From Parus major (taxonomy: Eukaryota; Chordata; Aves; Passeriformes; Paridae): a stretch of DNA of 64,000 bases. Location: contig NC_031791.1 in assembly GCF_001522545.3 (NCBI RefSeq), positions 3,945,276-4,009,275 on the forward strand. The letters run 5' to 3'. The position numbers and the translations under genes were made by a program. The notes beneath the pieces are model-generated. The model ran no database searches and was not told where the DNA came from. It was given only the letters and a program-made list of their open reading frames with translations. Below are positions 1 to 13,100 of the stretch, one piece after another (within the stretch, counting starts at the first letter, position 1; every line of letters starts with the position of its first letter).

Positions 1-961
1 TCACCATCCTCACAAGAATTCATGTTCTGGTTCAGCTTTAACAGCCCAAGCTGGTGGGATCAGTTCAACGTGCTGCAGGCAGCACAGACAGAACAACCCA
101 GCACTGCTGCACCAGCTCCTGGTTTTGTTAATCTGAGCTGAGGAAGAATCCTGTTTATCAGAGGAGCATATCAAAATTTATGGCCTTACAAATAGTTTTC
201 TTTCATCACATTAATCCCTTTTCCTACTGCTTTTGCAAACAAGGGTATTGGATAGCTACATTCTCTATAAAATTTTTATTGGCTTCAATTAATTCTGAAA
301 TGTCTTCTGTGTGGCAAATGAAGGCAATTTAAAGCCCTGTTAAACACAATCTGTGGGAGCTGTTCTGAGCCAGCCAGCTCAGCCTTGCACTTCCAGCCAG
401 CGTGGGGGATTGTGCCGAAGCCCAACATCCCTCCAGCCCTCTTTTAGTGAAATAAGATGCTTTTGGACCACAGTTATGAATGGGAATTTAAAAGGAGAAG
501 TCACAGCAGATAACACTGATGCTGGCTGCCCTGAGCCAGCCAAGGAGTAGACAAGCCAAGTGGCTCCTGAGCCAGGACAGCAGGCGAGGCAGGGAGCAGT
601 CATGAGCTAAGCACGTTTTTGGGCAATCTCAGCCAAAGAGCAGAGACTGTCCCAGCCTCCTCAGGAGAAAGCAGCCAGAGAGCAACTGCCCTCACTGACT
701 CTTCACTGAGAAGAGACAGGACAGGCTCCCCCAGGACAGGGAGGGCAGCAGCACCAACCCCATCAAAATCTAATGGGAAAATGCAAGGAAAAGCAAATTC
801 CTGGACAGTAGTGGGACAGAGTGGGTCCCTCCCTTAGACCTGGAGAAGTAGAACCAGAGGAACAGGTGCAACTGGGAGCAGCTGGGGCATGAGCTGTGAG
901 CACAGCATCCCCAGGGCTCAGCTCAGAGCCTTGGCAGGGACACGAGCCCTGCTGCACTTAC
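1..961 (-). other. EPHA10: EPHA10 intron 7 (partial)
   Basis: Non-coding intron sequence running off the window edge. No further EPHA10 exon, RNA gene or clear repeat family seen. Confidence 0.75.
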
Positions 962-1124
962 ACTCTGCCAATGTCTCCACTTCAATGCCAGGGTTGTAGT
1001 TCCCGTAGTCTGGAGAGGAAGATGTTCGGATTTGGAAAATATAGAGGGTACCAGGCTTCAGGTTATTGACCGTCACGGCCGTTGATGTGGTTTTCACAGT
1101 TGAGTAACTCTGATCTCTCTGATC
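962..1124 (-). CDS. EPHA10: EPHA10 exon 7, fibronectin III domain 2, second half
   Basis: 163 nt, the family-typical length. Reads [41 protein letters not shown] and ends in phase 1 at donor GTAAGT. The next exon (juxtamembrane/transmembrane) was looked for in 1-961 and not found, so it lies outside the window. Confidence 0.94.
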
Positions 1125-4100
1125 CTGTGAAATAATGAGATAGCTGAGATGGAGCTGGACTGACAGCTGCGCCACGGAACCGGCATGGAACAGTCGTACC
1201 CCGAGCTCTGGGCCCCGTCAGGACAGCCTGCCCAAAGAGCCAGCCTCCAAAAGAAACAAAACATTCACTGGATGTCTCATGAACAGAAATGACACAGGAA
1301 GGTCATAGGGAATGGCAGATGAGGCCAGATGGTGCTATGAAGACATGAAGGCAGAAGATGGGGTGGTGGGGAGCAGCTGTGCAATGTCCCCCTGTGCCAG
1401 GCTCAGCTGTGGCACCAGCCAGCCCTTTCCTGAACCGTGGAGTACCAGAGCAAATCCGTGGGGACTGGGAAACAGCAGGTGGAGCCCTGAGGGGCACCTC
1501 AGCCCCACAGTCTGGCACTGTCCCAGCCCCACAGTCTGGCACTGTCCCAGCCCAACAGACCGGCACAGGCACTGTCCCAGCCCCACAGACTGGCACNNNN
1601 NNNNNNNNNNNNNNNNNNNNNNNNNNNNNNNNNNNNNNNNNNNNNNNNNNNNNNNNNNNNNNNNNNNNNNNNNNNNNNNNNNNNNNNNNNNNNNNNNNNN
1701 NNNNNNNNNNNNNNNNNNNNNNNNNNNNNNNNNNNNNNNNNNNNNNNNNNNNNNNNNNNNNNNNNNNNNNNNNNNNNNNNNNNNNNNNNNNNNNNNNNNN
1801 NNNNNNNNNNNNNNNNNNNNNNNNNNNNNNNNNNNNNNNNNNNNNNNNNNNNNNNNNNNNNNNNNNNNNNNNNNNNNNNNNNNNNNNNNNNNNNNNNNNN
1901 NNNNNNNNNNNAGGCACTGTCCCAGCCCCACAGACTGGCACAGGCACTGTCCCAGCCCCACAGACTGCCATTGTCCCAGCCCCACAGACTGGCACTGTCC
2001 CAGCCCCACAGACTGGCACTGTCCCAGCCCCACAGATTGGCATTGTCCCAGCCCCACAGACTGCCATTGTCCCAGCCCCACAGTCCAGCATGGGCTCTCG
2101 CTGCCCTGCTCACATCACTACGCAATGTGTTTCCATTCAACACATTTTCCCCTTTGAATTTCACGGTTAAAACAAAAGCTTTAAAAGCAAAGATTAGGAA
2201 CTAAGCTGATACTCATGTCAGCATCAAGTGCCTCATTTCAGTGAATAACTGCTAAACTGAACTTAAATTTTCTAGCCAAGGAGGAAGGTTCCTCATTTCA
2301 TACCCCAAGTATCAGGTTGGTGCAGCCCATTTGCACAGGAATTAACATCTTGGGCTCCCGCATTTGCCCTCCCCCACAGATCCCTCCTCTCAAATCTATC
2401 GGATGCTGAAAATCACATTAATATGAATCAGCTTCATGGTGGCTTGTTTCTAAATACAGAACGCTGACATGTCACCTGCACAGTGTGCCTGACATGCCGT
2501 CAGCTCCATAACGAGCCTGAGCACACGCAGATAAGGTAATTTGCAGAACTGTGTCATAAACTGCAGTTATTTTGATTTAGAGCCTTGTCCCTGCTCTGCC
2601 CACTGGTATTTCTCCTAAAATTCCCAACCTACTGCACCTGTCAAACAGCAAGACTTTTTAAAATCAAGAAACTAAAAATATTTGCTGGGTCCCCTGCCAG
2701 GTAGAAGGGCCACTCACTGCTCACCACAGTCACAGGTTTATGGCTCTCAGTCCTAAACCAGTGCAGAGCACAAGGTCCAACACTCTCCTAGAGAGCAGGC
2801 TGGGAATGCAGAGACCATCTCCTCCAGGATGTAGGAACCCACTGTGGTGTCTCAGCCCCTGGCCAGCTGGAATCACACAGGGGTTGGGCACACACAGCGC
2901 CTGGCACTGCCCCTGAGGGCAGCCAGGGAAGGACAGCAGTCAGCTGGGGCACAAGCAGAGCTCCTGGAGGTGCCCAGAGCCTACCTTCTCAAAGTACTTG
3001 ACCTCGTACTCGGTGCCATTGGCAGTCAGGAAGCCTGGCTCCTGCCAGGACAAGGAGACGCTCTTCTGCTCCACCTTATCCGTGCGGATGTCAGTGACAG
3101 GAGTTGGCGCTGAAAATGCAGAGAGGAAATGGGCAATGAAGGGTGCTGCTTCAGGAAAACTTCCAAACAGCTGCAGAGTGTGTGGCTTCTGCAGACACCA
3201 GTCCCCTCTCTCTGAATCTCCCTCCCTGATATGAGTGCATCCATTTAGTTCATCCACTGCAAGATGCACTTGCCAATATTCCCATTTTAACCAGGTGTGG
3301 CTCCAAAAAAGTCTCCAGCCTACGCAGGCAGCAGTTCAGAGCCCTCAGGGACAGCAAAAGCTACATGGGGACGTTATTTACAGCTTGCCCTACTTCCCGT
3401 GAAATCAGGACATTCCCTGGACCCACCTCTGTCCCACCAAGACTCCTGTGGAGAGGAACAAGTCCCTAGAAAGTAAACTTAAGTATCTGTGAAATTTTGT
3501 ATTTATTACTTAGCCCATTAATCTTTGCTGAAATAAAAGGTCCTCATGATGTTTTATTCATGGGGATTTGCTCCTTGATTCCAAGTCCCTTCCTGTGAGA
3601 GGAGTCAGAGGGACTCCTGAGCAGCTCCCATTGCCCACACACAGCTCCCTCTGCTGTGACCCACCCCATGGTGTGGGACACAGTCAAACATCATCCCCCA
3701 GCACTTGCCTTGGGTCTTGCTCCTGTAAGATAGGCTAAGTGCTCCTTAGTGTGTATTCCCATCAATAAAATATCACACAGCTGCCCTCCTGTATCTCTGA
3801 ATCCAGGAAATGGACTGGAGAACCTGAACACAGGGTCTTGACTGTTAACAAAGTCACCAGGAAAAATCCTGCTCACTCACAGATGTGCTTTAGAGCAGAG
3901 CCCATGGTACATGACAGAAAAGTAGGTGCCAGCCTCAAACATGTTTAAAAAACATTAAAGAAAATCACACAGGCTATAAAGCATTTCACACTGTGAAAAA
4001 AAATGTGTTTCCCATCAATATTTTAAGCTCTCCTATCATTGCCTCCATTCGAAAAAGCAAACATTAAATTATTCACCACTCTGCCTGATTTTATAAACTC

Positions 4101-7100
4101 CATTCCCCTGTACATGGGTTTTCTCCTCTTGATTAACCAGCATAGCAGCAGAAGAGGCATAAAACTACATGTGGCACCTGGTCCCTCCCCAGAACATCTT
4201 GCTGCATCCAACAGCTGCACTCAGCAAGGGATGCCCCTGCACCCTGCCCTGCCTGAGCCAGCTTTCCCTTCCCTCACATCACAACACAGAACATGCCCTG
4301 GCCACCATCCCAGGCAGCTCCTGCCTCAAAGATCTCCAATCCAAAGCGGAGAAGCTGCCTCACCAGTCAAAACACATTGGATTTCTACCTGAGAAAGAAG
4401 TTCAAGGTGCAGAGTCTTTGTTCATACTTGAAGAAGGAAATGGGAGCCTAAGAAAAGCGTTGACAACAGAATGTGGAAATGCTACATGTGGCAGGCAGCC
4501 TGTTCAGGGCAAAGATCCCAGGAGCTCAGACATGTGCCCCAGAGCCAGCTCATCCTGTGGCCCCTCTGCCCCCTGGTCACTGAATCAGCCCTGGGCATAC
4601 ACAAGCAAATCTACTTTGGAGGACCAAATCCAGCTCCAACCCCTTCTCAGCCTCAGAAAGGAGGATGCATTCTGGCACTGGTTGCATTATTAATCAGCAG
4701 CAGATTTAAAAGCTCTTTAAGGCAGGAGCCTTGTATTCCTGCCGGGAATACAAATGACATGGGCCTGGAGTGCACATTTACATGGCTAATGCAGCTCCAC
4801 TCCTGCAGGTGAACAGTTCTGCTCGCTCCTCAAACACTTTTATTTAGTCCCATGCTGGGGACAGATTAGAAAAAACATGGTATTAATTTTGCCACCTGCA
4901 GACTAAACTGCATCTCTTCTTTTCACTGCAATTACAAGAAACGACGGACAATTCCCTCTGGTGACTGCTGGAGGGGAAGGACAGCATGGAGCTGCACTTG
5001 GAGCTGGATTAGAGGAGCAGGATCTGACAGCTAAATAGGGTCTTGTTTCTTGTTTAATTCTTCCTCTGAACCTGCTTATCAGCAGACAGAGCTCCCCTGC
5101 TGCTGCAAACAACTTCTGAGACCACAGCATGACAGCCACCACAGAAATCACCACTGCCCAGGCATCCCTGGAGTCTCCTTCCTCCTGACCTCTGGCCCCA
5201 TCCAGCCCTTCTCTGGTGGGCTCTAGTGACACGGGGCTGCAGAGTCAGGACCCCAAGAAGCAATGTGTTCAGAGGAGCGTCTCCCCACACTGCCCCTGCC
5301 AGCTGTGGCTCTGTGTCCTGCCCATGCAGGGTCCCCTCCTCGCAGTGGGGTCTTACAGACAAATTCAGCTGTGAGTTTGTGACCACCTTCTCCCCACCTT
5401 CTCCCCTTCTTAGCTGATAGGCATGGCTTAACCATGTTAACCCTGTTAGCCAGTGGTGCAAAGGCAAGAGGAACCAGGGCACTGGTGCCTTCTGACAGGG
5501 CAGCCCCAGCCTGGCACTGCCCAGGAGGGGACACCCTCAGCAATAAAAACTGTCATTGTTCCAGGAAACTTCCAAGCCTCAGCTGCTTGGGTAATTCCGA
5601 GCCACCATCTGCATCTGGAGACTTGACAGCTCAGCAAGAGACATTGATTTTGAACAGATTACGGGATGAATTATCCACATTCTTTAGGTGCATTTCAGAA
5701 GTACACGGTATGGAGTAAAGGGCTGAGATTTCCCCCTTCCCCAGGGGAAAAGCTGTTTTCAGCAGCCAAGGCATGGGCTGGCATCACTGCTTGCTGCTTT
5801 GCTCCCTAAGAGAACAGGGCACTCACTGCCCACACCCGGCCTCTTTTGCCCTGGTGGGAGCTCCAGAGCACCAGTCTGTCTGTCTGACCTCTCCGAGCTC
5901 ACCACACCCCAGCCTGTTCTCTGTCCCCCAGCCTGAGCTCAGGAGGCAGAAGATCTTCCCAGAGCTAAATCCATCCTTGAACAGCAAAGATCCTAATGAG
6001 GAATGACACCTCTGCTGAGGAGCAGTCTGCAGCACAGCATCCCCCAATGGAGCCACAGGGATTATGGCATGAGGCAAGAGAAAGCAACAACCTGCACAAA
6101 ACCGTTTGATCAAGCAGTGGGAAAATTATTTATAACAAGATCAAAGTTTAATCTCTTCAGATGAAATTGTTGGCCAATTCCTGCCAAGAGGTACCTGAGG
6201 ATCATCTGTCTCCATTAACTGTGGCTTGGGAAAGGGTTTTCATGCAAATTAATAATGTAACCGTAGAGGAACGGACAAGGACACAACAAGCCAGAGCCGA
6301 CTGTCCTTCAGCACAGCAGACAACAGAGGAGGGACCTGACTGTCCTTTGGCACAGACAACAGCTGAGGAGGGACTCCTCAGCCAGCCCCTCTGGTCAGGA
6401 ACCTGTCCACAGGCATGGGCACTCACTTCCCCTTACCTGAGGGAACAGAAATGCCAAACTGGAAATGGAAGGGGATAATTACAGTAAGAATTGTGTCACA
6501 GACCAGCACAGGATAGAGAGAGGAAATCAATTTTTTTGGTTCTGAAGGATAGCCAATATTTGAATTATCTGTTTTAAAGAGCTTTTTGATGAATGAGCCA
6601 AAAATGTTGCTTCATCAAAGGGGTTTTCTTTTATGATTTGTAAATTCAAACTGCAGCCAGATCACAGAGTAGACTTGTCCCTTCACAGCCCAGGCTGTCA
6701 CCACGCTCACTCCTGAATCAATTGGAACCCCCTGAGAGTGCCACGGGCCAGTCTTCATCAGCCTCTCTGCCACACCTAAGCACCACATCTGTGCCACCAG
6801 CACAAACCCAGCAGAAACAGGGAGCTGCCACAGCACAGGCGTGACCACACCACCCACACGCTCTGTGTCCTCCCAGCAGCAAAGCCACCAAAATCCTGGC
6901 AGCAGAGCAGAGCCGACCCACCTGCGCGGCCGGTGGACACGGTGACCTCGGCGTACTGCTGGCCGGCCAGCGGGCTCACGGCCGAGACGCCGTTGAGGGC
7001 CACCACGCGGATGGTGTAGTTGACGTGGGGCAGCAGGTTCACCAGGGTGACCGTGCGCTCCACCAGCCCCGTCTGCTGCGGCACGAAGCCCACGCTGCTG

Positions 7101-10100
7101 CCGCACTGCTCGCAGCGGCCCGGGGGCACCGCGGGACAGCGGCCACACCACAGGCTGTAGGTCAGGTCGCTGCGGCCGCCCGCGTCCGCAGGGGCACTCC
7201 ACTCCAGCACCAGGGATGACTCCCGCAGGCTGTACACCAGGTTCCTCGGGGCAGAGGGTGGACCTGGAAGCAAAAGAGGGTCTGTGAGCAGGTGTTGGGA
7301 CAGAGAGGTCTGTAAAGAGAAAGGTCTGGGAGCAGCGGCGCGGGCACTGGGGGTGGAGAACAAGAGCACGGTCCTGGGCAGCCAGAGCCAGGGGTGGCAC
7401 AGGGGGACACGAAGGCATTGGTGCAGCACGGTGGGATGTGGGACAGGGGATCCCAGCTGGAGGGATGCATGTGCACCACAAGGCACAGCTCACAGTGTGC
7501 ATGAGAAGCACCTGGCTGGAGCCAGAACTTCCCTGAGCACCAGTGGGGGCTGGGAGCCTGCTCCTGGTCAGACACTGCCCAGCCGTGCTTAGCAGAGATG
7601 GAGGGTTCCTCGTGGCTGTGCTGGCAGCTGGACAGCATCCATCAGCAGAGCAGCTGGAGTCCAGTCCAATTAACAAGAGGCCATTTAATTAAAACCTGTG
7701 AACTCTAGTGACTAAATGACTGTGCCCCAGTTTTACCAGGGAGTCTGCAAGCCTGACTGCGCATCTGTCGCATCAGCCTGCAGCCTGTGAGCTCTGGCTT
7801 GTAGGGACAGCCCCTCCATGCCCTCCCCACTGCAGCATCACCCTCGGGACCCTGAGGTGAGCATTCAGTGGCAGGGGGAGCTTGGGACAGCCCTGTCTCT
7901 GAGCTGCAGGACAAAGTGCAAGGAGCAGCCATTCCAGCGAGACGTACGTGTGCAGGAGGCAGATGGTGGGTCTGAAGGAGACCTGGAGTAATTGGTCTGG
8001 CACAAACAGAACGTGGAGGCTTCCTCATGTGTGAAGCTGTGCTCAGGGCATGGAGAACAGAGAGGGAGACGGAGGGAGAGCTTGTAAAACCCTGGAAGGC
8101 AAGCTGAAAGAGAGAAGAGATGGTGTTAAGGGAAGAACAACATAGGACAAATGGGGACATGCCTGAGGACTGCATTTCCCTATTTCCTTGGATCTCCTCT
8201 GCTGCCACTGGCCAGCAGACACCACCCTCTAAGCTGCCTTCCCTGAGCACCTGCATGATCCTGGCACCAAGAGAGACAGACGTCCCTTGGTTTTACCCAG
8301 AAGAGACATGTGGGTTCTGCAGCTCTGCACTGACTTTCATTGTAAATGCCATTCCCTATCTAGGGTGCTAGATAAACCAGGAAAAAATAGCAAATGTTAA
8401 AATTACTCCCAAAACTTCCAGTTCCCTCTTTAGAGCTGAGGAATCAAACCAAAACTAGCAGTATATTCATAGAATGGAGACACAGTTTGCTTTTTCCTTT
8501 AGTTAGACAGCACTGACCACCATACAGGGCAGAAACATCACTGCATCAGGCAGGATGGGAAAATCAATCCTGTTTACAAACATGAAGGGATCCAAGCACT
8601 AAGCCCAGAGCCCCCATCCCCTGGATGTGCCTGTCATACAAATCTGACATCTCATCGTAGGAAACTGAACATTTCCAATTAGAGGTGTCTTTCAGACTAG
8701 TCCACCCTGTTTTATAACAGCCAGAAGTAAGTTTACAGACGTGCTTGTCATTAATAATGGCACAAAATGGCCCAATCTGCACGTCCCAGGAGCAGGCACT
8801 ACAACCCTGTGTGGTCCCACAAGAAGCCATGGGCTTTAGTTGCTAATTTTTTTCCTTAGCTGTCCTAAACTTGCCCTTGAGAAGAACAAAAGTTCCCAGC
8901 ACATGTGATGCATCATATGTGTGTCTCTGTTTCTTTTTTCAGAGAAACTCCCACCTTCTTCTACCTCATCCTACGAGTGTTTTTCTTGGTTTCCAGCTGG
9001 TTTAGGTGTCCCTGTGATTTCACAGTGCTTATTTCTGCAGTGGGTATGTGACAGCTCTCAGGAGATCAGGTCTTCAATTTACAGAATTAAAGTCTCTTTT
9101 TTGTCCATTGCTTTCTATCCTGTTCCTGGTCTTCTGGTGCTACCACAACTAAATTATTAAACAATAAAATTAAATAATTCATTGCCCCAGAGCCAAAGAA
9201 AAGCAGCCAGATGGGTCAGATGGATCAAGTGCCTCTCTCCAGCTCCAGCACTGCTGACCACAGAAGCTCCTCAAGCAGGTCTGATCCATGTCACTGACAG
9301 AGAGAGCACGTTCCCCTCTCAATGTAACACTGTCTGCACACTGCTAAACCAGCAGCAAAACTAGCTACACTGATTTGTGCAGCAGGCTGGCCCATTACCC
9401 AGCATGAATAACCATGGGAAAGGCTTCTCTAACCACCTCATCTGACACGGCTCCTCAGACAGGAGCCGGTGTCTCTGCTCAGAGAGAGCAACATCCTCTC
9501 TCATTCCCAGCCTGTGCCACAGGGAAAGCAGGGGCAATTGAGGATGCAGAACTAGAAAATGCATGGTTTCCTACTCCAGTGGCACAGGACAGCTTTCAAT
9601 TTCCCTCCCCAGTGAAGTCCTACCAGCAGCAGTGCCGTGTGTGCCAGTGTGAATTAATAACAGCTGCAGCCTCCCTCAAAATGCCTATACAGGCATTTAT
9701 AATTAACACTACAACTCAGCTGTCTTCCAAAATCAATTCCTTTCCAGTTTTGGTCATGGAATTGTATTTGACAAAGTTCCTCTGCTTTAATGTGTGTTAA
9801 TTTTCTCTGTTGAAGCAGACATTCATGAAAATGCTCTTTAGGAAAGCCACAGCTGGGAAAACAGGCAGCCAGCACTGGGGGTGCCACAGCAAGAACCGGG
9901 ACAGCACCACCACAGGTTGAGGCACCCCAGCAGCCTGACAGTCCCCCCCAGCAAAGGACAGACTGGAAGCACTGGGCCCCCCAGCCCTCAGACTTGCATC
10001 CAGCCCTCCCTGAGCAACACTCCAACCTGCAATCTCACCACTGTTCACAATCATCCAGGCTGTTCACAATGCATCCTTTACAGAGCTCCTGCTTGTCCCT

Positions 10101-13100
10101 CTCTGGACCAGGCTGGCACAGCTGTACTCCAGCTATCTTAATCCCATTATTGAGCTGAGCAAGTCACTGTTTATTATGTTCCAAACATTTCACCAGTTCT
10201 TCAGAGGCCAAGTGCCTCAGGCCAGTGGGAAGGAGGGGGCAGCAGCCCCAAGGAGGGACAGACGCTGCCAGCTGTGCTCATGGACGAGGACATGCAGCCC
10301 AAACCAGACAGGGCACCTTGTGTAAATCACTGACAGAACAGAGTTTCAGTGGTGCACTGAGGTGGCCAAAGAGCCTTGCTGACAAATGTTCTCAGGCAGC
10401 AGAGAGGTTCCTGCCCCCTCCATGCTGAGTTTGAGATCTCACCTTGTCTTTCCACACCAGCTGTGATCAATAGTGCAGGCAGAGGGAAGGGACAGCAGCC
10501 GTGTCCAATCCCTGTGCCAGTCTGAGAGGGACAAAGTCAGCATGAGGAGCAATCAATGCAAGCACTGAGTCAAGTTCCTCTCACCTCGGTTCCATGTCTG
10601 CCAGGATGGGAACTTTGGGCTGCAGCACCCTAGAGAATCCAAAAGCACCTTGCCTTCCACACAGTTCAGAGATTTTAAACAACTGGTTTTCAACAAGCAG
10701 CCTATGATCCAACACATTGCCAGCAATTCCAACACCTCTCGACAATGCTACTCTGTAATTTTTGTCCTTGTTAAAAAATTTGTGGAGTACTAAGACAAAA
10801 ACTTGTGTCCAAGGGCAAGATCTTTGTTCATCCCCAACAATGAGCTCTTAACAGCCGAAATTAAATTTACTGATTTACAGAAGAAAGACGGTCTTGAAAT
10901 ATCTAACAGAGTGCATTTGATGAATCCAGCCAGGACTGACAGAACCTCATTGCTATTTATGCCAGAATGTTCCTCAAGGACACACTGAAGCAGGCACATC
11001 CGCTGAGCCAACTGCAATTCACTCTTGTCTCTCTCAGCTCCTAATGGATCCACCCAAGGGCTCCCGGTGAAGGACTGGCTGACCGGCCTCTCCAGCACCC
11101 TGCAGAGCACCTCAGCTCACACAAACCCCCTCAGCTGTGGGCAAGACACATCCCCCTCTGTATTTCAACAGCCCATCCAACACGTTCATCCAGCAGCTAG
11201 ATATCCGTGACCTTAACCTCACAGGAATTCTGCAAACAACTTGTGGTGCTTGTAATTGTCAGAGTAGTTTGCTCTGAAATTAAAGGTCACGGAGCGATTT
11301 GTGTCTGAATCTGTCACGACTTCCATAGCTGTAATTATTTCAGACACACTGTGAACCAGCAATGTAACGTGCAATCCCGAATGATGAATGCCTCCAAGCC
11401 TGGTCATTACTCCAGAGAGGCTGAAATGAGAGCTCGTTTTACACGGCTGTTCCATGCGTGTGGCTGGTGGGCAGCAGGATCCACCACCCAGCTGATCCCA
11501 CCTCCAGAATTCCTGTGGGATTCCCTCCAATTCCACAGGCACAGGGCCTGGCTGTGGGAAGCCTGTGGCTGCATCGGTGATGAAAGCAAAACCTGGTGCT
11601 TTGTGCAAATTACAAAGCCCCAGGAGGAAAAATAAACGTATGCATAATCCTCCAGCATCAGTCAGCAGATAAAATACACTCCAGGAGCACTTATAGGTTT
11701 GTAAGCTAATGTATAAAAGATGAAACAAATCAAAAACTCCAAGTGCTGTACATTTGGATCCATCTTTTTTGTATTTAAACAGAAAAGCAGACCTCAAGCT
11801 TAAGGAAGTATCTTTGCAGTAAATGACAAAATATTGTAACTTATTATTTTAAATTTCTCTAACTTTCAACTGAACTGTTTCTTTTCCAGCTAAGGACCCT
11901 GCAGTGACACAATGCTGTGGTGGGACATATCCAATGGACAGAAGAGCATCTTACTTACCCCACATCCCACTCCCCCCCTAAACCTTTGCTTTCTCCCTAA
12001 GAGAGATACAATAAATCTTCCTTGTGTCTTGTCCATAGCAGGATGAATTCAACAAGCTGCTCAAAAATCCATCCAGAAATGCAGACAGAGGGGGAATTTC
12101 TGTTATTCCCTATTCCAAACGGCAGCTGTGGACAAGGCTGTCACTGAAGCCACCTCCTGTGCAAGGTTTCCCTCCCCAGAAAAGCAACAACACTCATCTC
12201 TTTAAAAGATCATTTAAAAATCCTGACAAAGCACTAGTAACTCTTTCAACTCTAAAACTCTTTTCAGTGATGTCATTCCCATGTAGACAAGGGGCACAGC
12301 CACTAATCAGAGCATCACTGAGCAGACCGAGCAGGGCTCCTGGTGCTGGTGAGGGGGAGCAGAGCATGGGACACAACAGCAGTGCAGAGCTGGCTCCTGC
12401 CAGTGCTGTCAGAAGTGGAGGAAAATGAATTGAGGAGGAAACTCTGCCAAGGCACAAATTTACGTTTCTGTCAAAGAAGAGTAGCTATTTTTGGTAACTG
12501 GTCTCCATCATATTAATTCAATGTCTGGTTTAAGTTGTCTCATTTGCAGCAAATCTGGCTGGTAAATATTAACCTTGAGCTTTGTTGAAATTCTCCTTGC
12601 AGGTATTACTAGGGATTGGATAGGAAAGATGAAGCAGGAGACAACTTCGAATGAAAATGTCAGGCAGATCCCCCACATCATGGCTTCATTTACACAAAAG
12701 CTATTGCTACACACCACAAAACAAACGACACAAAGGGCTGCAGCTCATGCCTGACAAAATTAATGGCAAAAAGATATCAAAGCTGAGAAGCAAAGTGAAA
12801 ACAAAACAGGGATCATCCACAGAGCACAGGACTGCCCACTTGCCTGCCGTGCATCATCTGGGAATGGGTTTTATGGCCAGAGTAAGCACAGAGCAGCATC
12901 TGGCTATAGAGATACATCAGACAAGACAAGCGGTCTGAATGCATTTTCAGTGACAAACTCTCCTCTCCTTCGTGGGTGGATGTTAAACAGACACTAAAGT
13001 TGTGCAGTCCCACCCCAGAGACGGCTGCACTCCACCAAACGCCAAAATGATTCATCAGAAACATGCAAACTATTCAGGAGTGCTGGGGTGCCTCTGGAGC

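Noticed and set aside
1..961. Search for the EPHA10 transmembrane exon
   Set aside because: No hydrophobic segment with flanking splice sites in the right phase was seen.
1303..2170. Long open frames (up to 281 codons) on both strands through the N run
   Set aside because: They are created by the minisatellite and by translation through N. The repeats give low-complexity peptides in every frame.
8564..8830. 88-codon Cys-containing frame considered as EPHA10 exon 4
   Set aside because: Cysteine spacing does not fit the Eph Cys-rich module, and the true exon 4 was found.
11219..11797. 192-codon minus-strand frame in EPHA10 intron 3
   Set aside because: No similarity to any Eph segment. Exon 4 was located elsewhere (8103-7948) with correct phase.
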